Source: Actinoplanes italicus
GTDB lineage: Bacteria; Actinomycetota; Actinomycetes; Mycobacteriales; Micromonosporaceae
Length of the DNA: 64,000 nucleotides
Direction of reading: 5' to 3'
Assembly (NCBI RefSeq): GCF_003001815.1
Contig: NZ_PVMZ01000010.1
Location: 310,001-374,000, forward strand
The notes under the pieces are model-generated. The model had not been told where the DNA came from, searched no databases, and worked only from the letters and a program-made list of their open reading frames with translations. Positions 30,243 to 38,422 of the stretch are shown here, piece after piece (the first letter of the stretch is position 1; each line of letters opens with the position of its first letter). The translations under genes were made by a program, and so were the position numbers.

Positions 30243-31704
30243 CGCCGTCCTCCGGCAGGTTGATGGCCACGGCGTCCGGGCGCCGGTGGGTGGCGTCGGC
30301 GTCCGGGCGCCGGTGGGTGGCGTCGGCGTCCGAGCGCGGGTTGATGGAGTCGGCGTCGGGCGGCAGGTTGAGGCGGAACATGCTGGTCGGGGAGTCCACG
30401 TCGACAGCGTGGTGCAGGGCGAACTCGTAGACCGCACCCCGCTCGGTCTCCGCCGGCGAGGTGGCGAACGCGAGGCTGGGCAGGTAGTTCATGTCGGGAG
30501 TGGGCAGGTGCAGCATGAGAGGGTTGGCGACCTTCGCGACAGCCGTGGCGGTCTGCTGGTCGGCGGCCCGTACGAGCAGCATGACGCCGACCTCCCGGGG
30601 CGGCCGCCGATCCGGTTCGATGCCGTCGAGGATCGCGTCGTGGCCGTACAGCCGCAGGTCGAAGGCGTAGTCCGAGCCGTCGAGGCCGAGGGTCCCGGAG
30701 ACCCACTCGCCGATCATCTTGCGCATCAGGGCCGCCCACGTGTCGATCTGCCCGAGGATGTGCGGGTCCCGGATCGCGGTGAACGACATCGTCTCGTACC
30801 CGGTGATCCTCGCCCCTTCGAGTTTGATCGTGTGTTGTCCGGCCGGTACGAACCGGGACTTCGACACCCGCACCCGACGCGTGTCCAGGGCCTCGTAGAC
30901 GGCCTCGGACACGTCGATCGTCCCGGCAGGCTCCCGCATGGTGAACGGGTTGACCGTCTCGTAGAGCATGTGCGCGGCAACCGACGTAGGCGTGCAGGCG
31001 TTGTCCGGGTCGAGCGGTTCGATGGTGAAGCCGTCGGCGTCGATGGTGGCCAGCACCCCGCCGGCACGCGGGTTGGTGGTGCACTGCCCGCCACACTCCA
31101 CGATCTTCGCGGCGTGCCAGACCGGCCCGGGCGGCAGGCCCTTCATCAGCGGGAACGCGGCCGCGATCGCCGTGTCGGTGGCCCGCCCGGCGAGCACCAC
31201 ATCGGCCCCCGCCTCGAGCGCCGCCACGATCGGATCGTGGCCCATCATGCCGACGATGTGCCGGCAGCTCTCCAGCGTCGCCGCGTCGAGTGGCCCGGCC
31301 GGGGGCAGCGGCTTGATCCGGTCGAGCCGTGCCGCCAGGTCGTCGGCCCGCTGCTCGCTGTAGATCGTCGCGACCTTCAGATCCAGGCCCTCCTCAGCGA
31401 GGATGCCGTGGGTGATGCCGGCGACCCAGTCGACGCCCGAGTCGGTGCCGCTCGTGCCGCACGAGCCGATGATCAGCGGGATTCCGGCGGCCGAAGCGGC
31501 CCGCAGCAGCATTCGCATGTCGCGGGCGACGGCCGCGGCGGCGGTCTTCGCGATGCCGGCGCCCAGGTAGTACGGGCCGGAGTCGGTGGAGCCGCCGTCG
31601 ACCGCGATGACGTCGGCGCCGAGCTCCAGGCCGCGCGTCAGCGTCTCGGGCGGGAACCCGGCCCCGAGCATCCCGGTCGGGGTGAGCACGCGTACTTCGT
31701 TCAC
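30235..31704 (-). CDS. AtuA-family protein (acyclic terpene utilization family)
   Basis: A 489-residue protein. LGADVIAVDGGSTDSGPYYLGAG near residues 26-48, IIGSCGTSGTDSGVDW near 79-94 and the KIVECGGQCTTNP segment are typical of the AtuA family. In Pseudomonas, atuA lies in the citronellol/geraniol cluster, but its reaction is not established and most homologues occur in other pathways. GTG 31704 has AAGGA at 7-base spacing. The C-terminus carries 9-residue DNA-encoded repeats (DATHRRPDA). Translationally coupled to the FAD dehydrogenase gene. Confidence 0.82.
   Translation of the reverse strand: MNEVRVLTPTGMLGAGFPPETLTRGLELGADVIAVDGGSTDSGPYYLGAGIAKTAAAAVARDMRMLLRAASAAGIPLIIGSCGTSGTDSGVDWVAGITHGILAEEGLDLKVATIYSEQRADDLAARLDRIKPLPPAGPLDAATLESCRHIVGMMGHDPIVAALEAGADVVLAGRATDTAIAAAFPLMKGLPPGPVWHAAKIVECGGQCTTNPRAGGVLATIDADGFTIEPLDPDNACTPTSVAAHMLYETVNPFTMREPAGTIDVSEAVYEALDTRRVRVSKSRFVPAGQHTIKLEGARITGYETMSFTAIRDPHILGQIDTWAALMRKMIGEWVSGTLGLDGSDYAFDLRLYGHDAILDGIEPDRRPPREVGVMLLVRAADQQTATAVAKVANPLMLHLPTPDMNYLPSLAFATSPAETERGAVYEFALHHAVDVDSPTSMFRLNLPPDADSINPRSDADATHRRPDADATHRRPDAVAINLPEDGDA
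30271..30351. repeat. 27-bp repeat in the 3' end of the AtuA-like gene
   Basis: Two identical 27-bp units (30271-30297 and 30298-30324) and a third, diverged one encode DATHRRPDA, DATHRRPDA and DSINPRSDA in the C-terminal tail. The period is a multiple of three, so copy number can vary without breaking the gene. The tail lies beyond the conserved AtuA domain. Confidence 0.85.
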
Positions 31705-33332
31705 AGAGACGTCCTTACTAGAGCGCGACCGACCTGCCGGCCGGAGAAGAGACAACCGCCCAGGAAGGTTCCTTCCAGGGCGCGACAGCCGTGCATGCCG
31801 CCGCCACCGAACCCCGCGGCCTCACCCGCGGCGTAGAGGCCGGGCACCGGCTCCCCGGACGCGGACAGGACCCGGCCGTCCAGATCGGTGTGCAGGCCGC
31901 CGAGTGACTTTCGGGTCAGAACATGCAGGCGTACGGCGATCAGCGGCCCGGCCGATCGATCGAGCAACCGGTGTGGTGCCACGGTGCGCATCAGCCGGTC
32001 GCCGCGGTGGTGCCGGAAGTCGCGGACCGCCGCGATCTGCAGATCCTTGGTGAACCCGTTGGCCAGCTGCCGGTCCCGCGCCTCGACCGTGCGCCGGACC
32101 CCGGCAGGGTCGAGCAGCGGCTCCGGGGTGAGCGCGTTCATGCCCGCGACCAGCTCGTCGAGGTCGTCGGCGACCACGAAGTCGGCCCCGTTGCGCTTGA
32201 ACGCCTCGACCGGCGCCGGCGCTCCGGGACGGATCCGGCCGAGCACCTGGCGCACGCTGCGCCCGGTCAGGTCCGGGTTCTGCTCCGACCCGGAGAGCGC
32301 GAACTCCTTCTCGATGATCCGCTGGGTCAGTACGAACCAGCTGTGGTCGTACCCCGTGGCGCGCAGGTGGGCGAGCGTGCCGAGGGTGTCGAAGCCGGGG
32401 TACAGCGGAGCGGGAAGCCGATTGCCACGCGCGTCGAGCCACAGCGACGACGGTCCGGGCAGGATACGGATGCCGTGCCGCCGCCAGATCGGGTCCCAGT
32501 TCTCAATGCCCTCGACGTAGTGCCACATCCGGTCGGGGTTGATGATCGCACCACCGGCCCGCGCGGTGATCGCGAGCATCCGGCCGTCCACGTGGGCGGG
32601 AACGCCGCTGAGCATGTGCTCCGGAGGCGTGCCGAGGGCCGGGGGCCAGCTCCGTCGTACGAGATCATGGTCGCCTCCGATGCCGCCCGAGGTGACCACG
32701 ACCGCCGGGGCCTCAAAGGCGAAGGTCCCGATCTCGGTACGGGAACTCGCCGCGCCCCGGGGAACGTCGTCGGCCTCCAGGACGCACCCGGCCACCCCGG
32801 TCACCACACCGCCGGTCGTGGTCAGCTCGTCGACGCGATGCCGGAACGCGAGCCGTACCCGCCCGTCGGCCACCGCCTGCCGCACGGCCGCGACGAACGG
32901 CTCCAGCACGCCCGGCCCGGTGCCCCACGTGATGTGGAAACGCGGCACCGAGTTGTTCGCCCGTTCCGCCCAGCCCACGACCGGGAACAACTTGATGCCC
33001 AGTTGCCGCAGCCAGGCCCGCTTCTCACCCGCGGCGAAGTCGACGTACGCCCGCGCCCAGCGCCGCGGCCACTCGTCCTCCGGCCGGTCGAAGCCCGCGT
33101 TGTCCAGCCAGTCCTGCCAGGCCAGCTCGTGCGAGTCACGGATGCCCATCCTGCGCTGCTCGGGCGAGTCGACGAGGAACAGCCCGCCGAACGACCAGAA
33201 CGCCTGCCCGCCGAGGCTCTGCTCGGGCTCCTGGTCGACCAGGATGACCGACCGGCCCGCCGCGGCGAGTTCGGCGGTCGCGACGAGACCGGCCAGCCCG
33301 GCACCGACGACGATGACGTCCGCGCCGTTCAC
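31701..33332 (-). CDS. FAD-binding dehydrogenase (KstD / fumarate-reductase flavoprotein type)
   Basis: A 543-residue flavoprotein. The dinucleotide motif GAGLAG is at 10-15 and an acidic end of strand 2 follows (VDQEPEQSLGGQAFWSFGG). The late FAD motif is GLYAAGEAAGFGGGGMHGCRALEGTFLGGCLFSG. The GGQAFWS and GGGGMHG motifs match the annotated 'FAD-binding dehydrogenase' group related to 3-ketosteroid 1-dehydrogenases. It probably introduces a C=C bond next to a carbonyl or carboxylate. GTGA/ATGA overlaps on both sides place it in the AtuA operon. Confidence 0.82.
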   Translation of the reverse strand: MNGADVIVVGAGLAGLVATAELAAAGRSVILVDQEPEQSLGGQAFWSFGGLFLVDSPEQRRMGIRDSHELAWQDWLDNAGFDRPEDEWPRRWARAYVDFAAGEKRAWLRQLGIKLFPVVGWAERANNSVPRFHITWGTGPGVLEPFVAAVRQAVADGRVRLAFRHRVDELTTTGGVVTGVAGCVLEADDVPRGAASSRTEIGTFAFEAPAVVVTSGGIGGDHDLVRRSWPPALGTPPEHMLSGVPAHVDGRMLAITARAGGAIINPDRMWHYVEGIENWDPIWRRHGIRILPGPSSLWLDARGNRLPAPLYPGFDTLGTLAHLRATGYDHSWFVLTQRIIEKEFALSGSEQNPDLTGRSVRQVLGRIRPGAPAPVEAFKRNGADFVVADDLDELVAGMNALTPEPLLDPAGVRRTVEARDRQLANGFTKDLQIAAVRDFRHHRGDRLMRTVAPHRLLDRSAGPLIAVRLHVLTRKSLGGLHTDLDGRVLSASGEPVPGLYAAGEAAGFGGGGMHGCRALEGTFLGGCLFSGRQVGRALVRTSL

Positions 33333-34237
33333 GGGACCAGCCCCACGGTGTGCGCGGGGTGCCCGGCGAGGGCGGCGACCAGCTCGCGGGCGCCCTCGAT
33401 GCCGGCGTCGCGGCGGGCCTCGGCGGTCTGCCCGGCCATGTGCGAGAAGACCGTGATGCCGTCGACGCCGCGCAGCACGCTGCCGGCGGGCAGCGGCTCG
33501 GTCTCCGCGACGTCCAGGGCCGCCCCGGCGATCCGCCCGGTCCGGACGGCGTCGGCCAGCGCGTTCTCGTCGACGATCCCGCCACGCGCGGTGTTGATCA
33601 GGTGCGCGGTCGGTTTCATGCGGGCCAGCGCCGCGGCGTCGATCAGGTGCCGGGTCCGGTCGGTGAGCGCCGTGTGGATCGACACGAAGTCCGAGACCCG
33701 GAGCAGGTCCTCGAGGGGCAGACCGTCGGGCACGTTCATGCCGAACGCCTCGGCGAGCGGCCGCACCCGCTGAGCGACCGCACCCCGCCCGATGACGCCG
33801 AGCGTCTTGCCGCGCAGCTCGAAGCCGTCGCGCCGGGGCCAGCCGCCCGCCGTGACCCCGGCCGCCATCCGCACCAGGTCACGGGCCTGCACGAGCAGCA
33901 GCCCGATGGTGTACTCGGCGACCGCGTTCGCGTTGATGCCCGGCAGGTTGCTGACGGTGATGCCGAGCCGGTCCGCGGCCATGACGTCGACGGAGTCGTA
34001 ACCGACGCCGGTACGCACGATCGCGCGGAGTCGCGAAGCGCGTCCGAGCACCTCGGCACTCATCGGCTCGTTGGCGATCAGCGCGCCCTCGACCCCGTCC
34101 AGCGCGGCGATCAGCTCCTCGGACGTGCGCTTCCCTCGCATCGGGTGGTGGCGGGTGGTGAAACCGAGCCCGGTCAGATAGTCGTCGACCTCGTCGCCCG
34201 GGGTCAGATAGTCGGTGGTGATCAGAATCGTCGGCAT
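33329..34237 (-). CDS. D-2-hydroxyacid dehydrogenase family protein (PGDH-like), shortened Rossmann domain
   Basis: A 302-residue protein. The substrate-domain motif TGVGYDSVDV (77-86), nucleotide motif GVIGRGAVA (147-155), catalytic Arg218 (TARGG), Glu (AETEP, 245-247) and His266 (SHMAGQT) are all present, so the NAD-dependent reduction of a 2-keto acid is plausible. After LAEAFGMNV (161-169) the chain jumps to PDGLPLEDLL: strand B with the acidic residue that normally holds the NAD ribose, about 15-20 residues, is missing. Activity may be altered. Overlaps the FAD gene by 4 bp; 7 bp from the MFS gene. Confidence 0.8.
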   Translation of the reverse strand: MPTILITTDYLTPGDEVDDYLTGLGFTTRHHPMRGKRTSEELIAALDGVEGALIANEPMSAEVLGRASRLRAIVRTGVGYDSVDVMAADRLGITVSNLPGINANAVAEYTIGLLLVQARDLVRMAAGVTAGGWPRRDGFELRGKTLGVIGRGAVAQRVRPLAEAFGMNVPDGLPLEDLLRVSDFVSIHTALTDRTRHLIDAAALARMKPTAHLINTARGGIVDENALADAVRTGRIAGAALDVAETEPLPAGSVLRGVDGITVFSHMAGQTAEARRDAGIEGARELVAALAGHPAHTVGLVP

Positions 34238-34244
34238 CGTGCCT

Positions 34245-35492
34245 TCACTTCAGGATGGGGGTGACGGCCCGGCGCTGGAGCCGGCCCAGTCGCAGCAGGA
34301 CGAGAATGGACAGGACGGCCAGCACCGCGATGTCGAGCATCATCAGGTTCCAGCCGGTCAGGTCGACCGCGCCGCCGATCAGCGCCGGGCCGCCGAAGCC
34401 GCCGAGATACCAGGTCACCGCGTACAGGCCGGTGTAGGTGCCGAGCACCCGGCTGGACGGGGCGAGGTTCCACAGCGCGACGGCCGCGTTGATCAGGAAG
34501 GCGGCCGCTCCGACCGCGGCGAAACAGAACACGACGACCGTCGCCGTGGTGGTCCGGAAGAGCGCACCGGCGACCATCGCGGCCGCGAACAGGGCCATTC
34601 CGGCGCCCATGGTCTTCAACCGGCCCCAGCGTTCGGCCAGCAGCGCGGCCGGATAGGCGGCGATCACGTAGGCGATGCCGCTCGGCAGGGTGATCCCGCC
34701 GGCGTCGCCGCGGGAGAGACCGAGAGCCTCCATGCCGTACGGGGTGACCAGCGACCGCGAGGCGAACCAGGCCCCGCCGAACAGCATGATGGTGAGCAGC
34801 AGCAGGAGCCGCCGCCGGTCGGTGTCGGTGACCATCTCGGTGATGACCTGCCGGAACGGTACCCGTGCCACCTCGGCTCCGGCGGATTCGTCCTCGGCCA
34901 CCGCGGCCTGGTAGGCGGCCGACCGGTTGTCACGCACCTTGCCCACGATCACCACGGTGACCAGCAGCAGGATCACCGACGGGATGGCGAACGCCGCCCT
35001 CGGATGCTCGTCGACGACGAAGATGCTGATCAGCGAGGCGACGATGATGGTCAGCGCCGTTGCGATCTTGACGATGGCGTTGGCGCGGCTGCGGCGTTCG
35101 GGTTCGATGAAGTCCGGCACGAGCGACTCGGCGAGCGGGCGCATCGTGTTGGCGACCAGTGCGTACCCGGCCATCACCGCGATCAGCATGGCCGCCGACG
35201 TGGTCCACGGCAGGAACACGAACAGCAGCGCCGCCAGGGGCATGCCGACCGCGAGGTACGGAATCCGCCGTCCCCACCGGGTGCGGGTGTTGTCCGACCG
35301 GTTGCCGATCCACGGCTGGATGAAGATGCCGAACAGGTTGTCCATGCCCATGAGCGCGCCGACCAGCGCGGCGCTGGCGACGTGCTCCCGCAGCAGCACG
35401 GGCACCTGATTGTCGTAGAAGTTCCAGGTCGCCTCCTGCGCGAACAGGGTGAGGGCGATGAAGAACGTGATTTTCCGGGGGCTTTCCGACAT
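34245..35492 (-). CDS. MFS transporter (GPH/SLC45-like)
   Basis: A 415-residue membrane protein with 11-12 hydrophobic helices. NRSDNTRTRWGRRIPY after helix two is the loop 2-3 motif of the major facilitator superfamily in the sugar-cation symporter style, and a charged central loop (about residues 190-225) separates the halves. First gene of the leftward catabolic operon, so it probably imports the substrate of the AtuA/FAD/hydroxyacid dehydrogenase enzymes. Divergent from the GntR regulator at 35590. Confidence 0.82.
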   Translation of the reverse strand: MSESPRKITFFIALTLFAQEATWNFYDNQVPVLLREHVASAALVGALMGMDNLFGIFIQPWIGNRSDNTRTRWGRRIPYLAVGMPLAALLFVFLPWTTSAAMLIAVMAGYALVANTMRPLAESLVPDFIEPERRSRANAIVKIATALTIIVASLISIFVVDEHPRAAFAIPSVILLLVTVVIVGKVRDNRSAAYQAAVAEDESAGAEVARVPFRQVITEMVTDTDRRRLLLLLTIMLFGGAWFASRSLVTPYGMEALGLSRGDAGGITLPSGIAYVIAAYPAALLAERWGRLKTMGAGMALFAAAMVAGALFRTTTATVVVFCFAAVGAAAFLINAAVALWNLAPSSRVLGTYTGLYAVTWYLGGFGGPALIGGAVDLTGWNLMMLDIAVLAVLSILVLLRLGRLQRRAVTPILK

Positions 35493-35522
35493 GTGACCTC
35501 CGTGTGTCCGGCGTCACCGTAA

Positions 35523-35582
35523 TTTGCTACAGCAAAATCGTCAACGGTGGCAAACAAGATTCGCCATGGCATGCGCTAGAGT
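35523..35582. promoter_or_regulatory. GntR operator candidate and leaderless promoter
   Basis: TTTGCT (35523-35528) and AGCAAA (35531-35536) form a dyad around AC, about 31 bp upstream of the MFS start and 54 bp upstream of the GntR start. Short AT-containing dyads of this size are typical of FadR/FCD-type GntR operators. TAGAGT at 35577-35582 lies 7 bases before ATG 35590 and is a good leaderless -10 box for the regulator gene. Confidence 0.5.
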
Positions 35583-35589
35583 GCCGGGC

Positions 35590-36279
35590 ATGAACTCCGC
35601 TGAGACGCTCGCCGACCAGGCGTACCGATATGTCCGCACCGCGATCGCCGACGGCGAACTCGTGGCGGGCGAGAAGGTGACCGAGCGCGGCATGGCCGAC
35701 CGGCTGTCCATCAGCCCCACGCCGGTTCGCGAGGCGCTGCGCCGGCTGGAGATCGACGGCCTGATCGAGCGCATCGGTCCGCGTACCGTGCAGGTCGCCG
35801 AGATCCGTGACGCCGCCATCGACGACCTGGCCGAGGTCGAGGTCGGGCTCCGCGGCCTGGTCGCCAGGTTCGCCGCCCGGCACGCCACCGCCGAGCAGCT
35901 CGACGCCCTCGACACCGTCCTCGACCGTGCCGACGACCTGCTCATCCTGCTCAAGGAGCGCCGCCGCCAGGACCGTTCCACCGACCGCCACCTCACCGAG
36001 CTGCTCGACACGATGCAGGAGTTCAACGACACGGTCAGCGCCTGCGCCCACAACCCGGTGCTGGTGCGCATGCTGGAGCAGAGCCGGGTGTTCAGCCGGT
36101 CCCGTCGCCGTGAGCTGCTGCTGAGCCGGGTCGCCGAGGACGACACGTTCGGCCTCGAGCGGTACACCAGCCACCGCGCCCTGGTCCGCGCGCTGCGCGC
36201 CCGAGACTCGGTGACCGCCGAGCGGCTCGCCCTCGAGGACGCCCAGGGTGGCCTCACCGCGCTGCGGGAGGGCCGATGA
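35590..36279 (+). CDS. GntR-family regulator (FadR/FCD type)
   Basis: A 229-residue regulator. The N-terminal winged helix spans about residues 8-75 (GEKVTERGMADRLSISPTPV, then REALRRLEIDGLIERIGPRTV). The C-terminal FCD domain is all helical, with metal-ligand-like residues in the usual order (D..R..HLTELLD..., N..., and YTSHRALVRAL near 200). FCD regulators respond to organic acids such as lactate, malate or gluconate. Its stop overlaps the dehydrogenase start by 4 bp, and it diverges from the MFS operon it likely controls. Confidence 0.86.
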   Translation: MNSAETLADQAYRYVRTAIADGELVAGEKVTERGMADRLSISPTPVREALRRLEIDGLIERIGPRTVQVAEIRDAAIDDLAEVEVGLRGLVARFAARHATAEQLDALDTVLDRADDLLILLKERRRQDRSTDRHLTELLDTMQEFNDTVSACAHNPVLVRMLEQSRVFSRSRRRELLLSRVAEDDTFGLERYTSHRALVRALRARDSVTAERLALEDAQGGLTALREGR

Positions 36280-37364
36280 CCACGTACCGGATCGCCGTCA
36301 TCCCCGGCGACGGCATCGGCAAGGAGGTCGTGCCCGCCGGCCTCGAAGCGCTGCACGCCACCGCGGACCGTTTCGGGATCACGCTCGACTGCGACGAGTT
36401 CGGCTTCGCCAGCGCCGACTACTGGCAGCGGCACGGCACGATGATGCCGGCCGACTGGGAGCAGACGCTGCGCGGCTACGACGCCATCTTCTTCGGAGCG
36501 GTCGGCTGGCCCGACGTCGTCCCCGACCACGTGTCGCTCTGGGGGAGCCTGCTGCAGATGCGGCGAACCTTCGACCAGTACGTGAATCTGCGCCCCTGCC
36601 GCCTGATGCCCGGCGTGCGAAGCCCGCTGGCCGGCCGTGGACCGGGCGACATCGACTTCGTCGTGGTCCGGGAGAACACCGAGGGCGAGTACTCCAGCGT
36701 CGGCGGCCGGGTCTTCGAGGGCACCGACCGCGAGACCGTGCTGCAGGAGACGGTGATGACCCGCATCGGCGTCGACCGGGTGCTGCGCTACGCCTTCGAG
36801 CACGCCGAACGCCGCCCGGCCCGGCACCTCACGTCGGCGACCAAGAGCAACGGCATCTCGATCTCGATGCCGTACTGGGACGAGCGCGTGGCCGCGATGG
36901 GGCAGCGGTTTCCCGGCGTACATGTCGACAAGCTCCACATCGACGCGCTGGCCGCGCAGTTCGTCCTGCACCCCGACCGGTTCGACGTGGTGGTCGCCAG
37001 CAACCTGTTCGGTGACATCCTCTCCGACCTGGGCCCGGCCTGTGCCGGAACGCTCGGCATCGCCCCGAGCGCCAACATCAACCCCGAGCGGGAGCACCCG
37101 AGCCTGTTCGAGCCGGTGCACGGCTCGGCCCCGGACATCGCGGGGCAGGGCATCGCCAATCCGGTCGGTCAGATCTGGTGCGCCTCGATGATGCTGGACC
37201 ACCTCGGCCACCCCGACGCGGGCGCCCACCTGCTCGGCGCGATCGAGGACGTTCTGGCGGCCGGTCCCGGCGAGGCGCCGCTGACCCCCGACCTGCACGG
37301 CAAGGGCACGACGGTCGAGCTGGGCCGGGCGATCGCCGACCGCGTCCGCGAGCGGACCGGGTAG
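36276..37364 (+). CDS. Tartrate dehydrogenase / D-malate dehydrogenase (isopropylmalate dehydrogenase family)
   Basis: A 362-residue beta-decarboxylating dehydrogenase. Family landmarks are IAVIPGDGIGKEV (residues 6-18), LRPCRLMPG (substrate Arg), VVRENTEGEYS, the Lys in ATKSN, and the metal-binding Asp set in ASNLFGDILSDL. NAD is bound through HGSAPDIAGQGIANP. It oxidises a 2-hydroxy acid such as D-malate, tartrate or 3-isopropylmalate; the operon with an FCD regulator, not leucine genes, favours tartrate/D-malate type. All key residues present. Cotranscribed with the GntR gene. Confidence 0.85.
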   Translation: MTTYRIAVIPGDGIGKEVVPAGLEALHATADRFGITLDCDEFGFASADYWQRHGTMMPADWEQTLRGYDAIFFGAVGWPDVVPDHVSLWGSLLQMRRTFDQYVNLRPCRLMPGVRSPLAGRGPGDIDFVVVRENTEGEYSSVGGRVFEGTDRETVLQETVMTRIGVDRVLRYAFEHAERRPARHLTSATKSNGISISMPYWDERVAAMGQRFPGVHVDKLHIDALAAQFVLHPDRFDVVVASNLFGDILSDLGPACAGTLGIAPSANINPEREHPSLFEPVHGSAPDIAGQGIANPVGQIWCASMMLDHLGHPDAGAHLLGAIEDVLAAGPGEAPLTPDLHGKGTTVELGRAIADRVRERTG

Positions 37365-37464
37365 CCCGGCTCATCCGTCACGCATGAGGCGGGCCGGTCG
37401 GTGAGCCGCGCATCCTGATGGGCGTCCGGCGGGACCCCGGACGCAAGCGTGGGACGGAGAACTC

Positions 37465-37761
37465 ATGGGATGCCTGTTCGCCATCTTCGCCGGGATCTTC
37501 CCGAGACTGGCCCTCTTCATCATCTGGCTGGTGCGGCCGAGATTCGTCGACGCCGCCTTCGACACGTGGATCTGGCCGCTGCTGGGTCTGATCTTCTTCC
37601 CGTTCGCGACCCTGCTCTACATCCTCTTCTACACCCCCGGCATCGGCCTGACCGGCTGGGAGTGGTTCTGGGTCGTCTTCGCCGCGGCGCTCGACATGCT
37701 GCACCTGGTGGCCAGCGCGGTCGCCCGGACCCGACAGCGGTCCGCCCCGTCGGCCTTCTGA
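37465..37761 (+). CDS. Small membrane protein
   Basis: A 98-residue protein with three membrane helices (about residues 3-22, 32-55 and 62-90). The opening MGCLFAIFAGIFPRLALFIIWL followed by a PRFVDAAFDTWIWPLLGLIF segment is a pattern I know from small actinobacterial proteins of unknown function. A GGAGA site lies upstream of ATG 37465. Stands alone between the dehydrogenase and a convergent gene 7 bp away. Confidence 0.7.
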   Translation: MGCLFAIFAGIFPRLALFIIWLVRPRFVDAAFDTWIWPLLGLIFFPFATLLYILFYTPGIGLTGWEWFWVVFAAALDMLHLVASAVARTRQRSAPSAF

Positions 37762-37768
37762 TCGCCGG

Positions 37769-38368
37769 TCACCGAGGGGACGCCGGAAGGACCGCCGTGA
37801 CGATCTCGTAGAGGATGACGCAGACGACCACTACCCCGGGTCCGAACACCGCGGCCGCGGTGAAGAGATCCATGAACGACCAACTGGGCTCCGGTCTGGG
37901 CTTGACGGGTGCCGGCGTGAGGCGCTGAACCGGCGGGAGCACGTCGGCCGGGACCATCGCCGCAGCGGCCGGGGTGACCGCCGCATCGGCCGGGACCACC
38001 GCGGTGGCGGGCGGGGTGACCGCGGTGGCGGCCGAGGCGACCAGGTCGCTGTAGCGGGATTCGGCGAGAGGCCCGAGTTCGCGAGGGTTCTCGCCCCGGA
38101 GACGGAGCAGGCGCAGCCGATCGGCCGGCGATCGGTGCTTGGTGGCGAACGCCGCGGTCTCGTGCGGTTCGGCGTCCTCGGTGAGGAACGCCCAGCGGCC
38201 CGCTTCGGCGACGTCACCGGCCCGGCGGTACACGTCGGCGAGCCGGGCGCGGATCTCCAGGTCCTGCGGGTCGGCCATGAGCAGGCTCGTCAGCCGCCGG
38301 GCGGCCAGGCGGGTGTCGCCGCGTTCGAGGTCGGCGTCCACTCGGGACAGCACGTCGGGTTTCGCCAT
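37769..38368 (-). CDS. TPR-like protein with C-terminal membrane helix (DUF6584-like)
   Basis: A 199-residue protein. Residues 1-70 (LSRVDADLERGDTRLAARRL, then LADVYRRAGDVAEAGRWAFL) look like a pair of TPR-type helices, as in the DUF6584 family; the family call is tentative. An Ala/Pro-rich linker with repeated VTPPATAVVPADAAVTPAAA follows, then a single membrane helix near the C-terminus (FTAAAVFGPGVVVVCVILYE). Probably a membrane-tethered scaffold. ATG 38368 is chosen at the start of the conserved part. Confidence 0.6.
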   Translation of the reverse strand: MAKPDVLSRVDADLERGDTRLAARRLTSLLMADPQDLEIRARLADVYRRAGDVAEAGRWAFLTEDAEPHETAAFATKHRSPADRLRLLRLRGENPRELGPLAESRYSDLVASAATAVTPPATAVVPADAAVTPAAAAMVPADVLPPVQRLTPAPVKPRPEPSWSFMDLFTAAAVFGPGVVVVCVILYEIVTAVLPASPR

Positions 38369-38422
38369 ACGACGATCGTGGCGGGCGCCGTCCACCGTCG
38401 GCAATCGGCCGGTGAACGCGGA

